In this document: positions 22,772-30,541 of the stretch, in pieces
How the letters are laid out: the number at the start of each line of letters is the position of its first letter
Numbering within the stretch: the first letter of the stretch is position 1
NCBI GenBank assembly: GCA_910584725.1
Contig: CAJUBE010000032.1
Location: 1 to 54,209, forward strand
Source of the DNA: an uncultured Lachnospiraceae bacterium
GTDB taxonomy: Bacteria; Bacillota; Clostridia; Lachnospirales; Lachnospiraceae
Length of the DNA stretch: 54,209 nt
Reading direction: 5' to 3'
The notes under the pieces: model-generated
The model's input: only the letters and a program-made list of their open reading frames with translations
Database searches by the model: none
What the model was told of the DNA's origin: nothing
Translations under genes and position numbers: made by a program

Positions 22772-23713
22772 GTGGATGTTGTAATTCAAATTGGGCTGCT
22801 GGCGTTAGGTTTTGTTCTTCTGGTAAAAGGTGCGGATTGGTTTGTGGAGGGCGCGAGCCGGCTGGCGGAGAAATTCGGAATTCCGCAGCTCGTGATCGGC
22901 CTCACCATCGTGGCGATGGGAACGTCTCTGCCGGAGGCAGCGGTCAGCGTGTCGGCGGCTTTGAAGGGGAGCGCGGAGATCACCATCGGCAATATTGTGG
23001 GAAGCAACATTATGAATATCCTGCTGATTTTGGGGCTTACCGCTCTCATTACTCCCATAGCGGTACAGAAATCGACGGTGCGGTACGAGATTCCTTTTGT
23101 GATCGTGGTGTCGGCCATCCTTGTCGCTATGGGCGCTGCGGGAGACAATCTGCTGCATTTGTCCGACGGCTTGATTCTCTGGGCGCTGATGCTATGCTAT
23201 CTTGGATATCTGCTTGTTATTGCGAAGAAGGGCGGCGGTCTGCCGGAAGAAATGCCGGAAGAAAAGCCCATGCCTGTCTGGAAGATGCTCGCCCTGATCG
23301 TTCTGGGCGGGGCCATGATTGTGCTCGGTTCTGATGTGGCGGTGGATGCGGCTACGGAGCTGGCGATGATTTTCGGTATGAGCGAACGGCTGATCGGCCT
23401 GACGATCGTGGCATTCGGCACATCTTTGCCGGAGCTTGTGACAAGCGTGACGGCGGCCATCAAAGGCAAGGCGGATATTGCGGTGGGCAATATCGTGGGA
23501 AGCAATATTTTCAATATCCTCTTTGTGGTAGGCACTTCGGCGCTGATTACGCCGGTAGCTTATGCGCCGGAATTTCTGACAGACGGTATCGTGTGTATTG
23601 CGGCAGCTGTGCTTTTGTGGATCTGCGTATTTAAGAATAAACGGCTGGGCCGTGTGGGCGGACTGCTTATGCTGCTTGGCTACGGGGGATACTTTATGTA
23701 TCTGATGCGCTGA
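22772..23713 (+). CDS. CaCA-family cation/H+ or cation/Na+ antiporter (probable Mn2+/Ca2+ exporter)
   Basis: A 313-residue protein of about ten spans with the two inverted alpha-repeats of the CaCA superfamily: MGTSLPEAAVSVSAALKG with IGNIVGSNIMNIL, and FGTSLPELVTSVTAAIKG with VGNIVGSNIFNIL. The GTG start follows AAGGAGGAGA; longer frames would begin inside the riboswitch terminator. Family members exchange Ca2+ (or K+/Mn2+) for Na+ or H+. The Mn2+-type riboswitch upstream suggests Mn2+ export as the cellular role (inference). Confidence 0.9.
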   Translation: MDVVIQIGLLALGFVLLVKGADWFVEGASRLAEKFGIPQLVIGLTIVAMGTSLPEAAVSVSAALKGSAEITIGNIVGSNIMNILLILGLTALITPIAVQKSTVRYEIPFVIVVSAILVAMGAAGDNLLHLSDGLILWALMLCYLGYLLVIAKKGGGLPEEMPEEKPMPVWKMLALIVLGGAMIVLGSDVAVDAATELAMIFGMSERLIGLTIVAFGTSLPELVTSVTAAIKGKADIAVGNIVGSNIFNILFVVGTSALITPVAYAPEFLTDGIVCIAAAVLLWICVFKNKRLGRVGGLLMLLGYGGYFMYLMR

Positions 23714-23855
23714 ACGGCATAGCCGTCGAATAGAAAAGTTATGTAAACTTAATAGACAAACTATACCGCAAAAAGTACAATCCGTACCAGAAGGGGCGCG
23801 CGGCATGATGAAACGTAGTATGATAAATGCAGTTTGAAAGATTGGGAGGGAAGCT

Positions 23856-24581
23856 ATGTATCTGATTGCGCTCTGTGACGATGAGACGGAACAACTGCAT
23901 AAAACGGAGAAAATGCTCGCGGAATACAGGGAAGGCCATCCGGAGGCTGACCTGCAGGTGGAATGCTTTGAAAACGCCGATGCGCTGTTGACACGGATTG
24001 GCGACGAAGCGTACCTTCCTGATTTGGTACTGATGGACATTTACATGCCTGACATATTGGGGATTGAGGCGGCAAGGGAACTGCGGCGCATGGGAAACCG
24101 CTGTCGGATCGTGTTTCTGACGACATCAAAGGAGCACGCGCTCGACGCGTTTGAAGTGGAGGCGGCCCAGTATCTGGTGAAACCGCTGTCGGAAGAAAAA
24201 TTGTTTGCGGTTTTGGACAAGCTTATGATGGAGATACAGGAGGAGCGGAAGCGGTTTGTCCTCCTGCAGATTGACGGGGCTGTGCAGCGTGTGGCAGTGG
24301 ACGACATTATATATTTCGAGGCGCAGGGAAAATTTCAATATCTGCATCTGTCGGACGGCAGCCAGTGTATGCTGCGCCTCACGATGGCCAGGCTCGTGGA
24401 GCTGTTGGAGCCTTACACCGAGTTTTTGCGGGTGGGTGTCGCCTATCTTGTGAATATGGATCATATCGAGTGCGTCGGCAAGCAGGAAATCTGCATGGAT
24501 ACCGGGAAAAAGATTTATCCGCCGAGAAACGCCTGCCAGGCGGTGCGGGAGAGATATTTTGCGTATTATTGCGACAAATAA
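23856..24581 (+). CDS. LytTR-family response regulator
   Basis: A 241-residue protein. Receiver domain at residues 1-120 with acidic pair CDDE, phosphoacceptor Asp in LVLMDIYMPDILG, Thr in FLTTSKEHA and Lys in YLVKPLS. The C-terminal LytTR DNA-binding domain (about 140-235) has DIIYFEAQGKFQYLHLSDGS and FLRVGVAYLVNMDHIECVGK. GGGAGGGAAGC precedes ATG. No histidine kinase is adjacent, so it is an orphan within this window. Confidence 0.9.
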   Translation: MYLIALCDDETEQLHKTEKMLAEYREGHPEADLQVECFENADALLTRIGDEAYLPDLVLMDIYMPDILGIEAARELRRMGNRCRIVFLTTSKEHALDAFEVEAAQYLVKPLSEEKLFAVLDKLMMEIQEERKRFVLLQIDGAVQRVAVDDIIYFEAQGKFQYLHLSDGSQCMLRLTMARLVELLEPYTEFLRVGVAYLVNMDHIECVGKQEICMDTGKKIYPPRNACQAVRERYFAYYCDK

Positions 24582-24585
24582 CAAA

Positions 24586-24600
24586 GTGAGAAGTACTTCT
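24586..24600 (+). repeat. Half of the family 1 repeat stem
   Basis: GTGAGAAGTACTTCT matches the 5' stem of the family 1 element at 48324. It lies 5 bp after the stop of the LytTR gene and overlaps the stop of degV. Only this half is present, and it is itself palindromic (AGAAGTACTTCT). Confidence 0.5.
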
Positions 24601-25501
24601 AATCAACCCGTTCTTTTCCCCAAAAGAACACCGCAACCGTGCCGGGGCCGGTGTGGGCGCCGATGGTGGTGCCGATGCTGTTGATCACCACTTTGCCGTC
24701 CAGATTCGGGAAACGCTCCTCGATCAGATCCGCCACAAATCGGGCATCCGCATAGCAGGCGGACTGGGAGATATAGCATTTTCCGCTGTAGGCGGTTCCC
24801 TCCTCGATGCATTCCTCCATCTTATCTACGATCGCGTACATGACTTTTCTCTTGGTGCGGATTTTATAGCGGGGAATCAGTCTTCCCAGATGATCCACGT
24901 TTAAGAGGGGGCAGATATTCAGCATATTTCCGATCATACCGGAAGTCTTTGAGATACGGCCCCCTTTAATATAGAAGGTAAGATCCGTGGAGAAGAACCA
25001 GTGATTCAGGCGCAGGCGGTTGTCCAGCGTCCACTGATAAAGCTCCGCGGCTGACATGCCCTCGTCGCGCAGGTCGGCCAGCTTATCCATCAAAAGGCCG
25101 AAGCCCGAGGACGCTGCCAGAGAGTCCACGATATAGATTGTCTGCTCAGGGTATTTCTCGGCAAGGATTTCCTTTGCGCCCATGGCGGAGTTGATTACAC
25201 CGGAGATGCCGGAGGACAGGCACAGATGCAGGATGTCCTTGCCGGCCCGCAAAAACGGTTCAAAGTATTCCGTAAATTCGGCGACATTGATCTGCGAGGT
25301 TTTCGTGTCCGCGCCGTCCGTCATGGCCTGATAAAAATGCTCAAAGGACATGCTCTTGCCCAGATCATCCGAATACTCCCGGCCATCCAGCTCATAGTGG
25401 AAGCAGGCGTAGAAAATGCCGCGCTTCGAGAAATGCTCCGCCGGAAGATCCGCTGTTGAACAGCAGCTCAGAATATAATTCTTCATAATATGGGTATCCA
25501 T
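24599..25501 (-). CDS. degV: DegV-family fatty-acid-binding protein
   Basis: A 300-residue protein with the DegV fold: N-terminal YILSCCSTADLPAEHF, the TSQINVAEFTEYFEPFLRAG segment (conserved TSQ), SSGISGVINSA, IVDSLAASSGFGLL and the C-terminal IGAHTGPGTVAVFF. In Firmicutes these proteins present fatty acids to the FakA kinase for phospholipid synthesis; no FakA is in the window. GGGAAAGG precedes ATG 25501 on the minus strand. It converges with the LytTR gene. Confidence 0.9.
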   Translation of the reverse strand: MDTHIMKNYILSCCSTADLPAEHFSKRGIFYACFHYELDGREYSDDLGKSMSFEHFYQAMTDGADTKTSQINVAEFTEYFEPFLRAGKDILHLCLSSGISGVINSAMGAKEILAEKYPEQTIYIVDSLAASSGFGLLMDKLADLRDEGMSAAELYQWTLDNRLRLNHWFFSTDLTFYIKGGRISKTSGMIGNMLNICPLLNVDHLGRLIPRYKIRTKRKVMYAIVDKMEECIEEGTAYSGKCYISQSACYADARFVADLIEERFPNLDGKVVINSIGTTIGAHTGPGTVAVFFWGKERVD

Positions 25502-25735
25502 GCCTTTCCCGCAATCTGCGAATCAAATTTGTTTTTGAATGCAACATACATTAAAGTTTACCACGTTTGCGGCGCAAATACAATGAGGACTTAGCAGCAA
25601 GTGCAAAGTCCTGGGCGATCTGCTATTGTATTCCGCTATCCGCCTTTCCGAGCTTGTACTTGTTTTAAGCGGAAATTTTTGGTATACTATGAAGCGTAAA
25701 TAAAAAATAATTTTTATTAATAAAGGAGAGCAGAC

Positions 25736-26962
25736 ATGAAAGGAAACATTGTTGTTGGTCAGTCCGGCGGCCCTACAGCCGTTATCAACTCTTCCGTAGC
25801 GGGTGTGTACGCTGCGGCCAAGAAGCTGGGCGTGAAGAAAATCTATGGTATGGTTCACGGTATTGAGGGATTTTTGGAAGACAGAATGATTGATCTCGGC
25901 GAGTATCTGGATGATGAGACGGGGATCGAACTTTTAAAGAGAACTCCCTCCGCATTTTTAGGCTCCTGCCGTTTCAAAATGCCTCAGATCGAGGGACATG
26001 AAGATGTTTATGAGAAAGTGTTTGAGATCATGGAGAAGCACGATATCGAGTGCCTGTTCTATGCCGGTGGCAACGACTCCATGGATACGGTTAAAATGCT
26101 GTCCGACTATGCGGCGGCTCACGGGAAATCCCAGAGATTTATGGGCGTTCCCAAGACCATTGACAACGATCTGCCTGTGACGGATCACTGCCCGGGCTAC
26201 GGCTCTGCGGCGAAGTATATTGCGGCTTCTCTGAAAGAGATTATCCGCGACAACGCATCCTTCGGCGCGAAGAAGCCCACGGTATGCATTGTGGAGATTA
26301 TGGGACGTAATGCGGGATGGCTCACGGCGGCGGCGGCGCTTGCAAAGGGCGATGACTGTGAAGGCTGCGATGCGATTTACCTGCCTGAGAAGGTATTTGA
26401 TATCGACAAGTTCGTTGCGGATGTGAAGGATCTGGCGGCAAGAAAGTCTTCCGTAGTGATTGCGGTTTCCGAGGGCGTTAAGGTTGCGGACGGCAGATAT
26501 GTGTGCGAGATCGGCAGAGAGGTTGCCGTGGACGCGTTCGGCCATAAGCAGATGTCTGGTACGGCGGTTATGCTGGCTGACAGGATTGCTGCGGAGACAG
26601 GTCTTAAGACCCGTGCGATCGAGTTCTCTACCTTACAGAGAGCAGCGACCCATCTGGCTTCCCTCACGGATATCAATGAGGCGTTCCAGGTTGGCCACGA
26701 CGCTGTGATGGCGGCGGAAGAGGGCAAGACCGGCATGATGATCACGCTGGACAGAAACGGCGAAGATCCGTATCAGTGCGGCACCAGCGCTTACGATATC
26801 CACGCGATTGCAAATGTGGAGAGAAATGTGCCTGACGAGTGGATTACCGCGGACGGCAAGGGTCTGACAGAAGAATATGAGAAGTACGCAAGACCTCTGA
26901 TCATGGGCGAGCTGCAGCCGCTCTTTGTGAACGGACTGCCGAGACATCTGGTGAGAAAATAA
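25736..26962 (+). CDS. pfp: Pyrophosphate-dependent 6-phosphofructokinase
   Basis: A 408-residue glycolytic enzyme converting fructose 6-phosphate to the 1,6-bisphosphate. The N-terminal GQSGGPTAVINSS binds phosphoryl donor. GGNDSMDT has Asp where ATP enzymes have Gly (GGDGS), and PKTIDNDLP has Lys where ATP enzymes have Gly. Both are markers of PPi as donor. MGRNAGWLTAAAAL and the C-terminal extension over the 320-residue ATP enzymes agree. AAAGGAGAG precedes ATG. TATACT at 25682-25687 is a probable -10. A terminator follows. Confidence 0.92.
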   Translation: MKGNIVVGQSGGPTAVINSSVAGVYAAAKKLGVKKIYGMVHGIEGFLEDRMIDLGEYLDDETGIELLKRTPSAFLGSCRFKMPQIEGHEDVYEKVFEIMEKHDIECLFYAGGNDSMDTVKMLSDYAAAHGKSQRFMGVPKTIDNDLPVTDHCPGYGSAAKYIAASLKEIIRDNASFGAKKPTVCIVEIMGRNAGWLTAAAALAKGDDCEGCDAIYLPEKVFDIDKFVADVKDLAARKSSVVIAVSEGVKVADGRYVCEIGREVAVDAFGHKQMSGTAVMLADRIAAETGLKTRAIEFSTLQRAATHLASLTDINEAFQVGHDAVMAAEEGKTGMMITLDRNGEDPYQCGTSAYDIHAIANVERNVPDEWITADGKGLTEEYEKYARPLIMGELQPLFVNGLPRHLVRK

Positions 26963-26982
26963 AAGCGGAACAGGAAGAATAA

Positions 26983-27042
26983 TAGAAGGAATCGGAACTG
27001 TGGCGTATATGCTGCAGTTTCGGTTCCTTTTTTGTCTGCTTA
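26983..27042 (+). terminator. Terminator of pfp
   Basis: GGAATCGGAACTG pairs with CAGTTTCGGTTCC (two G-U pairs) and is followed by TTTTTTGTC. It separates pfp from the invertible segment. Confidence 0.88.
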
Positions 27043-27062
27043 TGTATAAAAAAAGAAACATG

Positions 27063-27091
27063 ATGCAACACTTGTACATAAAATGTTGTAT
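27063..27091 (+). repeat. Left inverted recombination site of the invertible segment
   Basis: A 29-bp site: arm ATGCAACAC, spacer TTGTACATAAA, arm ATGTTGTAT. It is the reverse complement of the right site (27842-27870) except for two positions in one arm. The 11-bp spacer is identical in inverted orientation, as needed for strand exchange. Confidence 0.88.
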
Positions 27092-27109
27092 CTTGCTCCT
27101 ACACTTTAT

Positions 27110-27136
27110 ATATCGGTGGCGTGACGGAATACTTTA
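27110..27136 (-). promoter_or_regulatory. Sigma-28 (SigD)-type flagellar promoter inside the invertible segment
   Basis: On the minus strand, TAAA (27136-27133), exactly 15 bp, then ACCGATAT (27117-27110). The SigD consensus is TAAA-N15-GCCGATAT, so one base differs. It points left, away from csrA and flagellin. After inversion it would occupy about 27797-27823 and point at csrA, about 100 bp before its start codon. Confidence 0.78.
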
Positions 27137-27162
27137 TAGCCAAATTAAAAAAATTTAATTTC

Positions 27163-27756
27163 TTATAACTGCACATCCAAATACACCTGATCCTTATCCT
27201 CCTGCTCGATACCGAGATACTGTCTGGTAATGCGGTAGGAGGAGTGATTGTACAGCTCCATGAGCAGGGCGGGTTGTACGCCCCTTTTCCATGCGTGATA
27301 ACCGAAGGTTTTCCTGAGCGAATGGCAGCTTATGTGCTCGTCCAGTCCGACATACAGAGCAGCCTCCTTAACGATGCGGAATGCCTGGGAGCGGGACAGG
27401 GGCGTCAGACGTTTCCCGCCGCTCGGGAAAAGATAGGGACACGTCCGCCCCTGCCTGCGGTTCTTTTCTTGATTTTCCCATAAAACCTCCAATGTTTTTC
27501 GCACGCTGTCATTGACGGCGACGCTTCTTACTTTCCCTGTTTTGTGCTCGGTGATGCAGATATGATCCCGACAGCCGCATTTCTCCTCATAAAACACATC
27601 CTTCCACTGTAAAAGCAGCAGATCGCCAATGCGGAACGCGGTGTTCAAGCCCAGAATGATCAGGGCATAGTTTCTGTAAATAGGTTTTTCCACCAGATAA
27701 TATTCCTTAAATTTCTTAAGCTGCGCTTCATCCTTAATGGGAGCGGTTGTACTCAT
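27163..27756 (-). CDS. FimB/RecV-like tyrosine recombinase (DNA invertase)
   Basis: A 197-residue recombinase, the size of FimB/FimE and RecV phase-variation enzymes, consisting almost only of the catalytic domain. Catalytic residues seen are Arg in NTAFRIGDLLLLQW, Lys in TEHKTGKVRSV, SCHSLRKTFGYH (H-x-x-R), His in ELYNHSSYRITRQYL and nucleophile Tyr in TRQYLGIEQ. ATG 27756 follows AGGAGGAAACTGAC; a longer frame would extend into the right site. It lies wholly between two inverted sites, so it would flip with the segment and keep its own promoter. Confidence 0.92.
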   Translation of the reverse strand: MSTTAPIKDEAQLKKFKEYYLVEKPIYRNYALIILGLNTAFRIGDLLLLQWKDVFYEEKCGCRDHICITEHKTGKVRSVAVNDSVRKTLEVLWENQEKNRRQGRTCPYLFPSGGKRLTPLSRSQAFRIVKEAALYVGLDEHISCHSLRKTFGYHAWKRGVQPALLMELYNHSSYRITRQYLGIEQEDKDQVYLDVQL

Positions 27757-27841
27757 GTCAGTTTCCTCCTTTTTGTTGTTGTGCAATATCATTTTACAAT
27801 GATTTGTTGCTGCTGTGCATTTTTGTGAAAAACAGGTGCGA

Positions 27842-27870
27842 ATGCAACACTTTATGTACAAGTGTTGCAT
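27842..27870 (+). repeat. Right inverted recombination site
   Basis: A 29-bp site: arm ATGCAACAC, spacer TTTATGTACAA, arm GTGTTGCAT. The arms are a perfect inverted repeat, the typical recombinase core site. It stands 54 bp upstream of csrA. Confidence 0.88.
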
Positions 27871-27924
27871 GGCAGGGAGGCGGCTTTAACAGCCACAGTT
27901 TAAAGAAAGCAGGGAGGTTTTAAG

Positions 27925-28200
27925 ATGTTAAGACTGACAGTGGGAGCGGAAGATTATCTGATGATCGGTGAGGATGTAAAGATTGTATTTTTAGGAGGCA
28001 GCAAAAACCACTTAAGAATCATGATTGACGCTCCAAAAGAGATGAATGTGGTGCGGAGCAAGGTCATTGAAAACAATGTCACCGATCCGGAGGAAAAGGC
28101 GAATCTGCCGCACTATTATGCGGTGGCCGACCTGCCGGAGAAATATCGGAAGAAAAAAATCGTGATGAACGATGCGGCGAAAAAGACGGCGAAAGAATAG
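27925..28200 (+). CDS. csrA: CsrA carbon storage/flagellin translation regulator
   Basis: A 91-residue protein. Residues 1-48 match CsrA (MLRLTVGAEDYLMIGEDVKI, then VFLGGSKNHLRIMIDAPKEM), including the RNA-binding Arg in the VVRSKVIE segment. The C-terminus is about 30 residues longer than in most CsrA proteins and is basic. In Firmicutes CsrA represses flagellin translation and is counteracted by FliW, which is not in this window. GGGAGGTTTTAAG precedes ATG. No sigma-28 promoter is visible between the right inversion site and the start, so transcription may depend on the orientation of the segment. Confidence 0.85.
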   Translation: MLRLTVGAEDYLMIGEDVKIVFLGGSKNHLRIMIDAPKEMNVVRSKVIENNVTDPEEKANLPHYYAVADLPEKYRKKKIVMNDAAKKTAKE

Positions 28201-28265
28201 CGGTAATAACCCGGGGCTAACCTAGGGGCTTCGGGATTATTCATAGAAACCAATCAACCAACCAA

Positions 28266-28304
28266 CAGCCGTAAACGGATTTATGGCTGGCAAATCAAGG
28301 AGGA
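28266..28304 (+). promoter_or_regulatory. CsrA-binding hairpin and ribosome site of flagellin mRNA
   Basis: CAGCCGTAAA (28266-28275) pairs with TTTATGGCTG (28280-28289) around the tetraloop CGGA, placing GGA in the loop. A second GGA lies in the Shine-Dalgarno AAGGAGGA (28297-28304), 7 nt before the flagellin ATG. This two-site layout matches the CsrA target in the B. subtilis hag leader. Confidence 0.75.
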
Positions 28305-28311
28305 AACAACC

Positions 28312-29208
28312 ATGATCGTAAAACACAACATTACAGCATTAAACTCTAACAGAATGTTAGGTCTCACCACCTCTTCTCAGGCGAAGTCCACAGAGAAGCT
28401 GTCTTCCGGTTACAAGATCAACCGTGCGGCGGACGATGCTGCAGGGCTTGCTATCTCCGAGAAGATGCGCAGACAGGTGAGAGGTCTTACGCAGGCTTCC
28501 GCAAATGCGCAGGATGGCATCAGTGCAGTACAGACCGCAGAAGGTGCGCTGAACGAAGTGCACGATATGCTCCAGAGAATGAACGAGCTGGCTGTGAAGG
28601 GTGAGAACGGTACACAGACCAGCACGGACCGCGCATACATCGCGATGGAGATTAACCAGTTGATGAGCGAGATTGACCGCGTGCAGAGCACAACGACTTT
28701 CAATGAGATGAGTCTGCTGGATGGCAAAGGATTTAAGAAGGTCGGTCTGCAGGTAGGCGCTGAGGCTGGGCAGCACATCAACGTGACGATTGCCGATATG
28801 AGTATCCATGGAATCAACGAGGAGATTACAAAGAGATTTGGCGGGACTTCCATGGAGACGACCGTTACGGATAAGTTTTATAAGACATTCAAAAAGGAAG
28901 ATCTGAGCAAGGGCATTCCCGAACATGCGGATTTCGGCAGCCTGAATAAGTTCGCGAAACAGGCGATCAAGGTGGTATCCGCACAGCGTTCTGAGCTCGG
29001 TGCAGTACAGAACAGACTGGAGCACACGATCAACAATCTGGACAATATCGTGGAGAACACGTCTTCCGCAGAGGCGGCAATCCGCGATACGGATATTGCG
29101 ACGGAGATGGTGCAGTATTCCAACAACAACATCTTACAGCAGGCCGGCACATCCATGCTGTCCCAGGCAAACCAGAGCAATCAGCTGGCGTTGTCCCTGC
29201 TCGGCTAA
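28312..29208 (+). CDS. fliC: Flagellin
   Basis: A 298-residue flagellin with conserved D0/D1 ends: MIVKHNITALNSNRMLG, then EKLSSGYKINRAADDAAGLA and SANAQDGISAVQTAEGALNE at the N-terminus; LGAVQNRLEHTINNLDNIVE and QQAGTSMLSQANQSNQLALS at the C-terminus. The central variable domain is short, so the filament surface is minimal. It lies 111 bp after csrA. That gap contains the CsrA hairpin but no recognisable sigma-28 promoter, so it is probably co-transcribed with csrA. A terminator follows. Confidence 0.95.
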   Translation: MIVKHNITALNSNRMLGLTTSSQAKSTEKLSSGYKINRAADDAAGLAISEKMRRQVRGLTQASANAQDGISAVQTAEGALNEVHDMLQRMNELAVKGENGTQTSTDRAYIAMEINQLMSEIDRVQSTTTFNEMSLLDGKGFKKVGLQVGAEAGQHINVTIADMSIHGINEEITKRFGGTSMETTVTDKFYKTFKKEDLSKGIPEHADFGSLNKFAKQAIKVVSAQRSELGAVQNRLEHTINNLDNIVENTSSAEAAIRDTDIATEMVQYSNNNILQQAGTSMLSQANQSNQLALSLLG

Positions 29209-29261
29209 CAGGGTATTTCGGCCGCAGAGGTTCATTGTTTGTAACAGAAGCAGTTATAGTA

Positions 29262-29302
29262 AAACAGCTCGGCTTTCTTTGGAGAGTCGGGCTGTTTCTA
29301 TA
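29262..29302 (+). terminator. Terminator of the csrA-flagellin unit
   Basis: AAACAGCTCGGCT pairs with AGTCGGGCTGTTT around TTCTTTGGAG. Only a short pyrimidine tail follows. Confidence 0.7.
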
Positions 29303-29346
29303 TGTAAAAAGAAAGTGCGGCATTTAAGGATTTACTGCATATATTC

Positions 29347-29387
29347 TCGACTATCTGCACATAAAATGATATAATTATATGCAGATA
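29347..29387 (+). promoter_or_regulatory. fic promoter with palindromic operator
   Basis: TCGACT (29347-29352), 17 bp, TATAAT (29370-29375). An inverted repeat TATCTGCA (29352-29359) and TGCAGATA (29380-29387) encloses the -10 region, consistent with autoregulation by the wing-helix-like end of the Fic protein. Confidence 0.6.
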
Positions 29388-29399
29388 TGGAGGGACTAT

Positions 29400-30449
29400 A
29401 TGAGAAACTTTGATTATTCCTTTTTGGAGAACGGCATGCTTCCGGCCAACCTGATCAACCTTACAGGAGATATCTATGCCCTTCGGACAGCGGCAGGCGT
29501 GCGGAAAGAAGAGTATGCGGCAGTGTTTACGGAGCTGGAAGCTGTTGCGAAGGTACAATCCGTCAAAAGCTCCAATGCAATCGAAGGAATTGTGACGAGC
29601 GATGAACGTATTGCGGAGATTGTGAATCACAGCAGCGCGCCTTTAAATCATAATGAAGCGGAAATTGCGGGATACAGGGATGCGTTGAATGCTGTTCACA
29701 CAGGATATGAACATCTTGATTTCAGGCAACGGGATATTTTAGACTTGCATCGTATGTTGTTGTCTGTGGCGGGAGCTGAATATGGAGGGCAATACAAGAC
29801 AGACGATAATGTCATACTGGAAGTAGGGGCGGATGGAAAGAGAAGAGTCCGTTTCCGACCTACGCCTGCGAACGAAACTGCGGCGGCAATGGAGCAGCTT
29901 GAGTTTGCGTACATGGATGCAAGAGATAACGCGAATTTAAATCAGCTTTTGCTGATTCCCTGTGTCATATTGGATTTTCTATGTATTCACCCGTTTCGGG
30001 ATGGGAATGGAAGAATGTCCCGTCTTTTGTCATTGCTGCTTCTATATAAGAACGGGTTTGACGCAGGAAAGTACATTTCTTTTGAAGAACAGATTAACAA
30101 TTATAAGGCATATTATTATGACGCGTTGAAACAGTCCTCCGCGCAGTGGGATATGAACGGGAATGATTATTTTCCGTTTGTCCGAAATTTTCTTTCCATG
30201 CTGTACATGTGTTACAAGGAGCTTGATAAAAGGTTTGCGCTTCTGCATGGGAAAAAAGTGACGAAGAAGGCAAGAGTGGAAGCTACTGTGCTTGGAAGTC
30301 TTACACCGCTTTCCAAAGCGGAAATCTGCGGCATTCATCCGGACGTTAGTCCTACAACCGTGGAAGCGGTACTTGGGGCGATGGTCAGAGAGGGCAGGAT
30401 CAAACGGATAGGGGCAGCAAGAAACGCGAGATATATAAGAAATGAATAG
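29400..30449 (+). CDS. Fic-domain protein (AMPylase family) with C-terminal DNA-binding-like domain
   Basis: A 349-residue protein. The catalytic motif HPFRDGNGRMSRLL (HxFxDGNGRxxR) is intact near residue 200. The N-terminal SSNAIEG fits the inhibitory helix motif S-x-x-x-E-G of class II Fic proteins, so activity is probably held back until released. The C-terminus (LTPLSKAEICGIHPDVSPTT then VEAVLGAMVREGRIKRIG) resembles a winged helix. Fic proteins transfer AMP to hydroxyl side chains. ATG 29400 follows GGAGGGACT. Confidence 0.9.
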   Translation: MRNFDYSFLENGMLPANLINLTGDIYALRTAAGVRKEEYAAVFTELEAVAKVQSVKSSNAIEGIVTSDERIAEIVNHSSAPLNHNEAEIAGYRDALNAVHTGYEHLDFRQRDILDLHRMLLSVAGAEYGGQYKTDDNVILEVGADGKRRVRFRPTPANETAAAMEQLEFAYMDARDNANLNQLLLIPCVILDFLCIHPFRDGNGRMSRLLSLLLLYKNGFDAGKYISFEEQINNYKAYYYDALKQSSAQWDMNGNDYFPFVRNFLSMLYMCYKELDKRFALLHGKKVTKKARVEATVLGSLTPLSKAEICGIHPDVSPTTVEAVLGAMVREGRIKRIGAARNARYIRNE

Positions 30450-30541
30450 GAGTGGAAAAAATTTGAAAAGAGTGGTTTACAAAATCGCTCTTTTATTATA
30501 TGATGGTTTTGGAAAACGATTTCCGAGAGGCGCGAAAAATC

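Noticed and set aside
27163..27756. Recombinase taken as the integrase of a second mobile element
   Set aside because: No cargo, no tRNA target and no direct-repeat att sites. Its flanking sites are inverted and its size matches phase-variation invertases.
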